Made by a program: the position numbers and the translations under genes. The notes below the pieces were generated by a model, which saw nothing but the letters and a program-made list of their open reading frames with translations, ran no database searches and had not been told where the DNA came from. Shown in pieces: positions 45,911-58,600 of a stretch of 64,000 nucleotides of DNA (positions are counted from its first letter, which is position 1; the number at the start of each line of letters is the position of its first letter). This stretch comes from Diadema setosum (Eukaryota > Echinodermata > Echinoidea > Diadematoida > Diadematidae): assembly GCF_964275005.1 (NCBI RefSeq), contig NW_027307674.1, positions 1 through 64,000 on the forward strand. The letters are read 5' to 3'.

Positions 45911-46679
45911 CCCACAAATGTAAAAACGCCCACAAATGTAAAAACGCCCACAAGTGTAAAAGTACATCGCCCACAAATGTAAAAATCGCTCACAAATGTA
46001 AAAAAACACCGCCCACAAATGTCAAAAATTTCAACCACAAATGTAAAAACGACAGCGCCCACAAATGTAAAAAACGCCCACTAAAGTAGTAAAAAAATTC
46101 AAACATCAACCACAAATGTATTTTTTTTTTTTACATATGTGGTTGACGTATTTCTACTAAGTGGGCGTTTATGTACACCTTCATTTCTTGGGTCTTACCT
46201 TCTACTATAGACGCGAGATATTTAATTACATGTATTCCGTGTTATGTGACCTGTCGAAGCCGATCCGTTTTCAGTTACGAGCGACATACGGGGACTGGAG
46301 CTCTAAAACTAAGGCCTTGTCACATCGTGTCTGGGGAAGCCTGCGGGTTGACTTGCGGGGAGGTTTTTTGTTTTTTGTTTTGTTTTTGTTTTGTTTTGTT
46401 TTTCCTCCGGAGCTCCCCGCAGTGGTGTTGGCCCGCACTAGTATCCGGAGATGCGCACGCAAGTCTGATTTGCCAGTGTCGCTGGTCATCTGCGTGCATG
46501 TTGAGGGTCAGTTACTGCCTCTCTGCTGGTCAGTTGAGAGTATAATAGACATTCTGTATGACTTTCTGCCATTTCAAATTACTTTAGAGGGATTCCTTTG
46601 CAGATAAGTCAGTCCTCAACCGCCGCCCAGAAACAGAAACTTGCAGGAAAACATACATACACACACACACACACACACG

Positions 46680-46718
<39 letters not shown>

Positions 46719-47071
46719 ACAGAAGACAAGCATGTTATCACAGTAGTACATGCAACGATACTCCATGGCAGGAGTCGGCATGCAAATAGCAGGTAAGTGG
46801 CACGCGTCTAGCAGGTAAAACGTGTACACATTATTTTACCAGAAGAGCACTGCTATCTTAGAGAAGTGTCTATTATATCAACGTACTATAGTACTCGTCG
46901 TTTTTACATTTGTGGGCGACGTTTGAAATCATTTCTACATTAGTGGGCGTTTTCTACATTTGTGGGCGATGTTACATTTTTACATTTGTGGTCAATTTTC
47001 TACATTTGTGGGCGATGTATTTTTACATTTGTGGGCGTTTTTACATTTGTGGGCGTTTTTACATTTGTGGG
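45911..47071. mobile_element. TU-like foldback element with arrays of CCCACAAATGTAAAAACG repeats
   Basis: About nine to ten irregular units of CCCACAAATGTAAAAACG (18 bp, with spacers) run from 45911 to about 46125, and about eight inverse units (ACATTTGTGGGCGTTTTT) run from about 46900 to 47071. The element begins CCCACAAATG and ends CATTTGTGGG. Foldback (TU) elements with tandem short repeats in their inverted ends are known from sea urchin. The middle has a CA tract (46657-46713) and another inverted-repeat piece, but no transposase. Confidence 0.75.
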
Positions 47072-47174
47072 TTTAACAGGGGCTGACAACTCAGCAAAGG
47101 AATTCCTCTGAAGGAATGGCCGAAGTCCCACAGAATGTCATTTTCTTGGCTGTATACGGGACTGTGAAGTACAT

Positions 47175-47585
47175 TGTACCTGCGTTGGAGTTGCCTGCGA
47201 GGTGCTGCCGCTAAGGGCCTCCTACTGGCGTTCTGCGTGGACCTCTCCGGGCATTCCCGCGACTCACCCGGAAAAAAAAAAAATGGTCATGCTCAAAACC
47301 TGGCTGCGGTTAAATCGGACTTGCGTGCGCACCTCCGGGCAACTACAGGCGAGATACGCGCTAGGTCCTGTCAGGGGCGGACCAACTACGGAGAGCTCCG
47401 GGTAGCAAATTCGTTTCCCCGCATGTCAAGCCACAAAACTTCCCCGATGTGGTATGACAAGGCCTTGAGCATGCTCAAAACTTGTTCCGAGTGAGTCATG
47501 GGGGTTCGCTCGCAAAGGTACACGCAGAACACCAGTATGAGACCCTTACCAGCAGCACCTCGCAGGCAACTCCAACGCAGGTACA
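47175..47585. mobile_element. Palindromic MITE (about 410 bp)
   Basis: TGTACCTGCGTTGGAGTTGC, continuing GAGGTGCTGC, at 47175 has an exact inverse at 47552-47585. Inner parts (GTCACAT/ATGTGG words) also pair partly with sequence at 46316. No ORF of known function. Confidence 0.7.
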
Positions 47586-47819
47586 TCTCGGCACCTGTAA
47601 GTCGCTCGTACCAGAAAACGAATCGGTTTCAAAGCTCTCACGCAGGTCACACGGAATACACGCAAGTAGAAGGTAAGTAGTAAGTGTCTAGTAGGTCAGA
47701 AACAGGTGCGAAACTTGCAAACATTCATGTCCGCCCGCGGAAAATTTTCCTGCGTGCGGGAAATCCCTCCTCGCAACAAGACCGGTTAGCCTGCCCGGAA
47801 AGGTGTGACACAGCCTTAA

Positions 47820-48796
47820 GGGGGCGCTCTGTTACGTGGTACGTACAAGTAACAGGTTGGATCAGAGCCGTTGGTACGGTATTGCCAATGAGAATGATTA
47901 AATTAAAACGGACTGGAAAAAACCTTTAGCCCAATGACAAATAGAGCTGCAGAGTTGATATTACATTAAATCAGTAATGATAATAAGTTTTTTGAACATA
48001 TTATCATGGATGCGCCTTTAAAATTATTCGAGTTTGGTGTATTTTGAATAGCTATCAAAAATTATTAATGTTTCATATTTGAAAAGGATGTCCTTGCCTC
48101 TACCAAATTACAATATACGATCAAACGGCAGACTGAAAGTACAATAAATCAAATTAGAATATTTTTAAGACGTGAGATTTTGCTTAAAAAACCAGTTGTT
48201 ATTGGAAACTCCCCTAGATCAGAGAATCTGTCTCCAAGTCAGCCCGGTTTCACTAAAGAAGAAAGCAATGTTTTCGCGTTAATTGTACTGAGCATACAAT
48301 ACGTTTTTGCAAAATGAGAAGGCATAGTAATAGCTGATCGCATAATCCGCATAATTTACCTGTACATAGCGGCATGAATTAAGGAAAATTAGATGATAAC
48401 TTTAAAATTAGTGACTCAATTAAAATGAAATTTCAATGTATGAAAATAGAACATAATAATTATTACCTACATCTTGCAGAAAACTCCATTCAATTTGGTT
48501 CAGTGATCACAGATTAAAGTGAACCTTTGTAATGCATGTCATAGTTTCAGTTGCGATGGGGCTTCAAAATTGATTTAAACATTTTTATTATGCTTTTCTG
48601 AACTGAGAAGCACCTTATGAAATACAAGAGAATATACAATTCTAAGAGGAATTCAAAGTCTATTTGATGGAAATTGGTTTTGAAATAGTTAAGATATCCA
48701 AACAAAGCAATCCTTAAAACTGGTGGAACCCACCTTTTAGTGGGATATCTTTGTTTCTGGATATGTAAGTCATATCAAAACCGATTTTTATCAAAT
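47820..48796. other. No gene recognised
   Basis: AT-rich, with no long ORF and no clear repeat family apart from the MITE that begins at 48797. Confidence 0.4.
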
Positions 48797-49044
48797 GAAG
48801 AGTTTGTTCGCAAAAACCGACAACTCCATATTTGCCTAATGGAGATATTTGCGATTAAAGGTCAAGAAAAATAAAGAGAATAATAAGAAAATTGTTGCTT
48901 CTTTCGACCATAACTTCAAAAATGTATACTTTATGTGCAGTGACCAATATATCATTTTAAAGGTATTATTTTGTACTTTATGACAGAGACCTCACTTCAA
49001 AATCTTAAAAAATGGACTTATCGGTATTTGCGAACAAACTCTTC
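48797..49044 (+). mobile_element. Small MITE, GAAGAGTTTGTTCGC family copy 2 (248 bp)
   Basis: Inverted ends GAAGAGTTTGTTCGCAAAAA and TTTGCGAACAAACTCTTC. Same orientation as copy 1 and the same internal TTATGACAGAGACC. Confidence 0.82.
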
Positions 49045-50370
49045 GAATTAACCCTAAATTACTACCAGAATTGAATGCTCAACATTTCTTTCAAGTGGTT
49101 TCTTAGTATCTTGCAAAAAGTTAAAAGCTGAATCCCACCTCAGGAAATACCAAATTATCATAATAATTACCTTTAAACAGTGAATGCAGTGGATAGGATT
49201 AAAAAAAAAAAAGAATGCTTGCCAAGGCTTTCCCTCATTGCAACTTGGACGTACAAATATCGATAGGATACCTTTGGTGATCATAAATATATACACAAGT
49301 ACAAGTACATACACACTCACACACAGACACCCACACCAACACAAATCAAAATAAGGCAACAAGGTTTGCAAAGCACTGAACTGGATGTAGATCTGTGTGA
49401 ATGTTATTCCAATTTAAATTCAATAGTGAAACTGTACAGTGACTGAGACTATTTCTCTAATAACACCAGCGCCTACATGACTATAATGTCTACAGTGTAT
49501 GTGTTTATAACAATTATAAATTTGACAAACTGACATAAGCCTACATTTAGGCGTAATCGAGGAACGTATCGTTTGAAACGCGTTGGTTCAAAGGCACATT
49601 GCTCTAGTGCCATTTTTTGTTTATGCAATGCAAATGCATGTTCGGCATTTGTTTCTGACACATTTTTCTCTAATAAGTCTTCACTACCTCTTTATTTTCG
49701 CTCTGATAGTAGCAACAGTGGCAGTTGTGAAAAAAAAAAAACACGTTCGGTCAACAAATGCGTATTTCACTTTTCTTTGGGTGTGTGTTTTTATGATTGT
49801 GTGTGTGTGTTGCGTGTATTTGTTGTGCAAAACGTGTGTTGATTGAATTCCTTTTACAACAACGCTGAAAATCATTTATATACAGACACAGTATGGTGCA
49901 AACAAAATATTTATTGAAAGAAAGATATTATTGAGAGGATTGAAGGTTCAGGTGTAAGTTTCTTTAATTTGTATCTTTCAACAAATTAAATGTCTTAGGA
50001 CCCGACTGTTCTAATATTCAGCGAGGTTCTTCAGAACTGTACAAGGCAACCGTGGCAAAGAAGGCAAATATAGGCTTGAGAAAGGTCATATTATTAAAAA
50101 AAAAGAACGTTGATACGAATTGTCCAATGTACTTAAGACTAATGGCATTATGTTGAAAAAAGAGGGAGCACAAGTTATGTTCCTGCCACAGTGAAATGTA
50201 TGCAAAAATGAAGACCCTAGGTGTAGTGCCATTTGAGCTCAGTAAGAGGCTGTGCTTTATTGGCACATGTATCTCACACCACATGCAAATGTTCTTTTAG
50301 TCTTGATCACTTTGCATTTTGATCTACGATATTGTGTGGGGTCCCTCGCGTAAAGCAAAGAGATTGTTGT
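49045..50370. other. No gene recognised; one foldback arm
   Basis: Contains one arm of the foldback family (49947-49991: TTCAGGTGTAAGTTTCTTTA, then ACAAATTAAAT) and simple T/GT-rich stretches at 49780-49830. No domain-bearing ORF. Confidence 0.4.
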
Positions 50371-50374
50371 TTTA

Positions 50375-51650
50375 TCAATTCAATTCAATTTAAAGGTTTT
50401 ATTTTCACTTCTTTCAACAGAATGTACAAAAAGTATAAATTCGACATGCGTTTGAAGGAATGGTACTTAGACAGCAAAGAATAACATTTGTCAGTAGTCA
50501 TTACAAAATGAGGCATTTTTCATACAAACATATTTATACATTCTGCGAAAAAAGTGGAGGTACCCACCCAAAAGACTGTGCTTGTACAATGTGGGCACCT
50601 CACAGGAGAAAAAAAAAAATAGGTTATCCGGTTCAGTGGAAGCAAAAATGTACATTATGAAATATTCAATCCTAGATTACATGGAAGATAATTACGAACC
50701 CCGAACACAAAGCCATGTACTCAACATGATCAATAATAACATGAAGAACTACGTAAATTCACAAAACGGTGGAAAGTCAGGATCATTTAGAAAATAAAAA
50801 TTACACTGCTTTATCAACAAACATCAATTGTATTTATATAATATAAAAACGGAGAATGTTGAAATTATTGCGTGTTTTATATTCTATTTAACTATCTGAG
50901 CGCCACGTTTATTTCCTCTCCATAAGCTTGTGTGTGAAATGTGTGCATATTTGTCTCATTGGCATAGAAAGAGTTAAAAGAAGGACTATTGGAATTGAAA
51001 AAAAAAAAAACCAGTACATTCATTAATGTATTGGAAAAATATATAGATTGTCTATACATGCAATATACACAAAATAATAAATAGTTTTACATGGAATATA
51101 ATCCTATGGCATATGTATTTTGTGCGGATCGTCATAAGCTATCAAGTTTGACTTGGACGTCCAGTAGATACATGTATGACGTACGCATACAAAACGCCAT
51201 AAAATGTATTTGTGCACGTTAAATAGATTTCATAGTTATGGATATGATAGAAGGGGAGAGGAGAAAGAAAAATGAGAGGAAACTAAAATGAGGGGTACAC
51301 TTTTCATGATAGTGATAAGTGAATATTCAAATTTCATAATGCTGAGAGCGTGGAAAGGCTTGTTACTGTGTCTTTACGTGATGTACACATAACAAAATAA
51401 ACATGTGAACCTGGGGAGTGCAGGCAAGAGGCATACAACTGATAATAGTTAGACATATTTACCAAAAAAGGGTATTCTTTTCTTCTAAAAGAATGCTTTG
51501 TTTGACACAGTTGTATTTCATGGGAAAGAGAATTCCATATGTCAGGACCAGCATGGTCGGCAAGGGACGTTCTTGGATCTTCTATCCATTAGAAGTGCGC
51601 GTTTTTAGATGTTCTGGTTGGATAACTATGAATAGCTAGGTTGTTAAAAG
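50375..51650 (-). repeat. LINE 3'-region-like repeat
   Basis: Begins CAATTCAATTCAATTT with a following TTATTTTCACTT, as at 30636-30665, and has a matching GAATTCCATATGTCAGGACC block near 51530 (compare TATTCCAAAATCTGGGTCC at 31472). No RT is left. Confidence 0.4.
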
Positions 51651-51752
51651 TGAAGCATGTTCAACGGGTTGGTGGAGAGTTCATGGAAATGTAATCTGTA
51701 CCTAAACACTTTGGAGTTAATGCATGTCGTGTATAGGGAGTGGACGCAATCG

Positions 51753-51790
<38 letters not shown>
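51753..51790. repeat. AC microsatellite, second one at 51967-51990
   Basis: (CA)n of about 18 units, and a shorter one 180 bp downstream. Confidence 0.9.
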
Positions 51791-51791
<1 letters not shown>

Positions 51792-52409
51792 ACTGGTTCG
51801 CATGCGACTTCTAGTCAGAGTTCGGACATAATACATGGGCAGCATTTTTCTTTTTCTGAAGGAAAAGCAATAAATCGAGTTTTCAGCAACATTGAAATAC
51901 ACAGTTGAAATGTCAACTTAGTACTGAAATTTTCTGACGGGAAAAGTTATATTCTCTTCTGATACCACACACACACACACACACACACACGCCAAAAAAG
52001 CACACCAAACACAAAATACGCATGAGTATGATATACACTTTGCTTATCAGAGAGGTATCGGAACACGCCCTCCTCAAGCATGTAACTCTTAGCGTGCAGA
52101 TAATAACGACTTGAAATAATAACAATAATAATAATACACTCTGCTTATATCGCGCATGTTACACAGAAGTCTCTATGCGCTTTACATGAAATTCATCTCG
52201 AACTTTACAGCCCTACAAATAGGCACGCATATTTTGATTCATCAAAAGAAAATTTTTGTTTTTATCATTATCTGAAATATCATTGCTTCGTGGATAAAAT
52301 GAAATCATTTTGAACTACATCAGACACTTAAATATAAATATGGCATATATACACAGACGAAGTTTTGCGTTTTGACTATTTAGAAATATAAAGTTTGAAG
52401 TATTATAGG

Positions 52410-52639
52410 TCAGTTACGTTCACGACTGAGCTTATAGTCGCAACCTTTCAGGGCAAACCATAGGAATTGTAGAAACGCTGAATCTTTCTCAATGTCTTCC
52501 TCGCTATTTGTTGGGGTATAGTTGTCAAAAACCCAGATAGCCTTTTCCCACCAGTCTGTGACACTGATGATCTTCTGACGAACAGCCTCTGCGTCTTCAT
52601 AATCACTCTCGTGGGTTATCGCAATCATCCAAACTGAAC
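52410..52639 (-). CDS. Second GTPase copy: terminal exon
   Basis: Acceptor TTTTTCTAG at 52639, stop codon ending at 52410. It encodes the strand VWMIAITHESD (G4 position), a WWEKAIWVFDNYTPTNSEED stretch, and the C-terminal helix KDSAFLQFLWFALKGCDYKL, a recurring ending in IFI44-like proteins of invertebrates. No convincing polyadenylation signal was identified downstream. Confidence 0.82.
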
Positions 52640-55600
52640 CTAGAAAAAGCCATAAGCAAATAAACAAAACACAAATGGTAGCTTCTAGTGTCTTAAATGA
52701 CATGGCTGAAGACTAAAGATAGCTGAGTGTTTTAAAACATATTCACCATAAAAAGATAAGATATCATCTCAAGATTGATTCACCATAAATATTAATTGAA
52801 TGAATTTCTAACCACATGTCGTTTCTTTCGTCAAGTGGCATGATGGACTTACAAGACAGATATTTATGGGCATAAATCCCGAGGGGATGAGGGGATGGGG
52901 CTCAGAAATGGAGGAGGGGGGATGGCCTGTCCAATCATCCCCCCCCCCTCTCCCCGAATTAAAAAAAAAAATGGAAGAAGCAGAAATGTGATTCGATCAA
53001 TTTCGGTATACTGTCTGACGTACGTTCCTACGCCCGCCTTCAGGGAGCTAAGCAGAGCTTAACAATCACCGACAATCTTCAAATACCCTCCCCATTTCGT
53101 CAGCTATTGTTATACTTATTACACTTTGGAGTGTTAGGCCAATGCCGAATATTTCATCAAAAAGCGTGCATCAAATCCGTCACTTCCATTCTAATAAATC
53201 AAAACGATCCCTCATCCTTTTTAAATGTACCCTTTCCCCACTCAGTACCGTAAAAATTTAACATTAGGCCCTAAAAGTCCGTTCACCCCTGTCGGTGACC
53301 TTTGACCCTGTGGTGATCTTCAACTCCCCAAGGGACATCTACCATTCAAGTTTACTCACAAACGGACATATACATAAAAAGTTACGAGCCATAATCGAAA
53401 CCCTCCGTAAAAAATTTAACATTGGGTCTTAAAGTTCATTGACCCCTGCCTGTGACCTCTGACCTTGAGGTGACGTTCGTGTTCCTCTTCCCTCCAAATT
53501 TGATTGAAATTGAAGTTCTCAGTAGAGAGTTATCAAGTTTTTCTAGCGTTACGGACTGACGACGGAAGGACGGACAGACGTCGCAGGCAATCTCTTAGTC
53601 TCCCCGCATCCCCGTTGAGCGCGACAAGAAATTTAAGGTCCAAACATTAACTTTTGAATTAATCATTTTAATATTTTTGTGCATGAAGTACCCTTCGTAA
53701 CCGAGGGAGAATTGGTGTGATACCTTTTGAAACCAAAACGTCACAAAGATTCACTTTGAAATATTTCGTCGATTTATCATTATTATTTTTTTAGCTATGG
53801 AGTTGATTGGGATGGGATACGAAGTCAAGTCAGAATGCCAGCTTGCCTACCAATATTTTGGATTAATGATTGTCATTGGTCATTGGCATTCAAACAAATT
53901 TGGCCCGCTGTACTGTTCCGGATCCATCGAGCATGGTGGGTGTGGTGGTGGTGGTGGTGGGGGGGGGGGGGGGGTCGATCATGCACAAAAAGTAATACCG
54001 GGGAGAGGTCACAAAGGGACAGTGCCCCTATACCGGATTATCCAACCAGGTAGCAGGGACAGTTGAACATATTGCGCTCACGATATGTTTTTACCTAGGC
54101 CCTTTTCTTTCCCACAGGCTTTATTTGTCGTTTTCCATCTACACAACCCTTTTAATTTCTCTTTTCTTATTTTTTTTTTCATTCTCACTCATGTGATTTC
54201 TCTCTTCCATTTTTTTTTTCTCAGGGCTGTCTTTCATGATTTCTTTGTTATGTTTTATTCACTTTGTTTTTGCTATCTTTCTTTTCTGTGAATTCTCCAT
54301 TCACGTGTCTGTACAATTCTCTTTTTTCGTTATCTCTCTCTTTGTCTTCATTTTCTTCACTGGAACTTCGAAGGGGAAATGGTTAAAGCAACATCTGAAT
54401 GTACAGTTTTGTATCAACGATGTTATTAAATTCTGGATATGTGAATTTCATTCTGGAATTTTCTTACCAGGTTGATGAAATCAAGACGGTCCATAAGTAA
54501 ATAGGAACAACTAACTATACACGTTTGGAATTAAACGTGTAAAGAAAATAATATAAATTACATGAATCTATACAGCGTTCAAAGCTTCATGCCATTACTT
54601 TTCTGCTCTTATACTTTACATTAAACACATATAGAATAGCACAGTATAGGTGAAACACTGCAGGTAGGGTGTCAAGGTACAGACAGTGTATTCATACATA
54701 CAATACAGAAGTTTCACCGAGTATGACGGGGACCCATGAATTTCATGTCATGTAATTATCATTCAACACAGTAACTTTGATTTCATATTAGTTGTCACAC
54801 ATTTATAACCTGTTAAGCCATATAAGGCATAGTCCATACTAACAAAGTGCTTGTACTTACATAATTTGAGGGACAAATGGCTTAAACTCAGTAACTAACA
54901 GTAAACACAGTGCATAGGACACTTTTTTGTTCGGTTTCTCCGCCTTTTCTCGACCCTTTGCTCTTCTCCACTCCTTTTCTTTCCTTGTTCGTTTCTTGGA
55001 ATAGTTTGTTATGTCAATGAGTTCTTTTTCATTTTCGTCCATTGCTTGATCAAAATGTGATGATTTTTTTTCAAGATATTTTTTTTTCAGATTTGCGATG
55101 TGATGTTAAACAGAAAGCCAAAAGCCTAAAGCCAACTTCAATTGTTTACTGATTAGGTCAGTGGACAATGTAGAGGGATCAGGTCAATACTATGTGTAGG
55201 TCAGTTGTATCACTAAACATCCTACCACATAATAACTTTGCAAAAAAGCCTAAAATATATGAAGATATTACTATATTTGTCAGTGGAAAAAATGTAGACC
55301 CTTTCGTTATATTCAAGAAACAAAAATTTATCGTAATTTTTGTTCCCATCGTGTATATAAACTGACTAACAATTTTAAATTGTTTGTTTTTATCTCTTAC
55401 TCATACGTTAAAACTATTGAGCATTAAAGCATGGGTTTTTGTTTCATCTTATACAAATGGCAAGCAATACATTTAGGCAATGCTAATATCTCAATACTTG
55501 ATGCCTTAGATTCCGCTAATGTTTTGCATATGTAATTTTGAGTAAGGCATTTAGGATAAAACAGAAAAAAAAAAAGTTTTGCGTTGATTCTTCAATTCAT

Positions 55601-58600
55601 GGTTTTTGGTTGAGATGTAGTAGACCGTACTTACCGATTTTATCCATCGTGTCGTAGAATCGGCTGATGAATCTCATTGCGTCTTCTCCCGCGTCTGGTC
55701 TGAAAGCATCAATATCCGATTACTGATATATATTCGATACCTACATGTACTGATATCTATTTTACATTTTCGAAGATACACATGCATTTCAGGTATCGCA
55801 GTCGTATCGTTTTTGGAGTGACCTCAGGGATCACTCCAAAATCTTCGAGTGATCCCTGAGGTCACTCCAAAATGATTGAAAATGAACATTTTCACTCAAA
55901 ATTCACTCCAATTTCACTCTAATTTCACTCTTTTTTGTAATCACTTCTTCAAGAGTGAATATTTTCACTCGATTTTTAGAGAGTACCAATACAACAGTTT
56001 ACGCACACGTGGTGGTATTTCCGATCTTAAAGCTTATCATTAACCCAACTGTTTGCCGACAAATTAAAAATTCATTGATATCAGTGGACCATTATGTAAT
56101 TAATCTCTCACCTGTGATGGTAAACAAACACAGGGCAATGATATTCTTCATCCTTTCTCTTGACACGTGCCCCACTTGGAACACGGAATACACCATCTGA
56201 AAAAAAAAAATAAAAGCAGTATGATAGTTGTTAATGTATCTATTATCATAATAAATACAACGAGTGTTTCAGTATTCAGAATTGACGGCTAGATTGATAC
56301 ATTACGTCGTCCTCAAGGTAATTTGGTGGAACTGGATCTGAATGTTAATATATTGACTTTTCTTTTTGTAGTAGACTTATTTCGGCAGTCAAAGATTGTC
56401 CACCGTTTGGTCTACATATTTACCACCTCACTTAAAGAGGAAATCAAGGAATTTAATGAATGCTACTAAAGACTGTGCAATTGATATATGACTTAAAACG
56501 TTACCCAGCCTCTTTGGTAGGTTTACACATATCTCTGAGACGCTTGATATAATCATGATTGGGAATCATATGAAACAAATTGCCGTCCTTCACAAGATTC
56601 CGGCTCTTTGTACATTACATTGGGCCTCTTCCATACAATGTATGACGTATATATGCGTCGTCGTTAAAGTTGATGGTGAAACGCCCATGTGCATGTACCT
56701 GGTTTTGCTTCATTCATTCAACTGAGAACGTTTATTCGAATAGACAAATAATCAGAATAAGGAAGAGTTTGTTCGCAAAAACCGATAAATCCATTTTTGA
56801 AGATTTTGAAGTACGGTCTCTGTCATAAAGTACGAAATAATACCTTTTAAATGATATATTGGTCACTACATACAAAGGTATTTTTTTAAAGTTATGGTCA
56901 AAAGAAGCAACAATTTTCTTATTATTCTCTTTATTTTTCTTGACCTTTAATCGCAAATATCTCCATTTGGTAAATATTTACTTATCGGTTTTTTGCGAAC
57001 AAACTCTTCATATATAAATCTCAACAATATTGAAATGATATAGTCATCCCGATGTTTGGATCACCGTGTAGAAGAGTACAAAACACTCTTTAGGTAGCTT
57101 ATGTTTTGTACGGAGAATGACATCGATTACCACATAGGGCCTATATCTATCATACAGTGGTTATGTAATATGGATCCCAATCAAATGATTGTATAAGAAC
57201 AATGACGTGTATTCACAAAGCGTATAATTTATAATGTGTGAATAGTGCAATTACTATAGTGTGTTTTTATACATGTATGCTCAGATATAGTATGCACACT
57301 AAAGTTGTTTGCAAAATGTAAATACCCTCGAGTGAACTGCATCTGCTCTGACACCCTCTCCCCTGTGCATTATTTGGATACCATTTCCTTCGCTCTTTAA
57401 ACACTGTTTAAGTACAGGGTAATTTTGTTCACTTTCTTTTCAAAAGCAGAACATGTACAGTGTACTTTAACTCATTGCCGATAATTCCTAATAAGTTTTA
57501 TCGAAGGCGAATATTCGTTTTGTAATAAATATAATATATATCTATATATATTTTCCCCTTGCTTAGGCTACGGTCACAACTCAGAGCGGTGACCGACCGA
57601 TTTGTAGCCTGCTCGGTCGCTGCTGAAATTTTGGCACCGCTCAGCAGTTTTTGGACATGTAGAGCAGGCTGTAAAACATTAGCGATGACCGAACAGTGCC
57701 CTGTCAATTTCCCGTCGGTCACCCATCGATTTTCAGTAAAATTTTGGCGAAATATGGGGATCTGCGACGCGCAGAGTCCGAGCAGTAACCGAGCGATGCC
57801 CCATCGGCAACTGGACGATCTCCCACCGGCCACCGGCTGATTTTTACGAAATCGCTCGGCGACCGACGGGTGATCAATAGGTCATTTACCGGTGACTCGT
57901 AGGCGTACCGGCGGTCACCCGCCGGTCTCTGCCAAAAATTTCTCACGAGCTACCTGTGTTTATTAATGTAAATGTGATTTGTGATGTGTTGATTAATTAA
58001 TTAAGATAAAACTCGAGGCAAAAGATCTAAAAGTTGAATTATCAACTAACAAACCTCAGCTATGTGATACCACAGATAACTAGAAATTAGGAAATAAAAC
58101 AAAAGGGAGGAACATCCGAAATGGAACAAAGATTAGAATAGATTAGAATTTTCCAAATTGAGTATATGAATATAAGAACGACCCAAGTCCAATTTTTGGC
58201 CAAATTCAGTTTGACAAGGGAAATTGTAGCTTAGGCATGGACTCATCTTGTGTGTAAATGATAAGTCCTAATTACCCCCGGAAGTGCCTGAAATAAATGA
58301 GTTAAATCTTATATGAATGTAAGAATGAAGGACTTGGGTCATTCTTACATTCATATTATAGCGCCCTCTCTCGTCCTTCTCTCATCTCTATAGTAGAATA
58401 TCATGTATATGAATCAAAGAACGACCCAAGTCCATATGAATCAAAGAACGACCCAAGTCCATCACACAAAATGGCGTCTCCACAATTAATGTTAATGTTA
58501 ATTTTCATAATAGTATATGTTCTAATTTGTATATACAATGTTGCCTTCCCATCACAGTTAAATAGAATATCATTGGACAAACAAAAAAGATATGAAGTTT

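Larger units (their letters stand above)
45391..47812. mobile_element. Nested inverted-repeat element, GTGTCACACCTTTCCGGGCA ends
   Basis: Left GTGTCACACCTTTCCGGGCA (45391) and right TGCCCGGAAAGGTGTGACAC (47792-47811) are exact inverses. A further direct copy lies at 45561 (CTGTCACACCTTTCCGGGCA). The interior holds the TU-like foldback (45911-47071) and an inner palindrome (47175-47585). No transposase seen. Confidence 0.65.

Noticed and set aside
45911..46080. CRISPR-like array of short repeats
   Set aside because: Units are irregular, spacers are only a few bases, an inverse array forms the other arm and the DNA is eukaryotic. A foldback transposon explains it.
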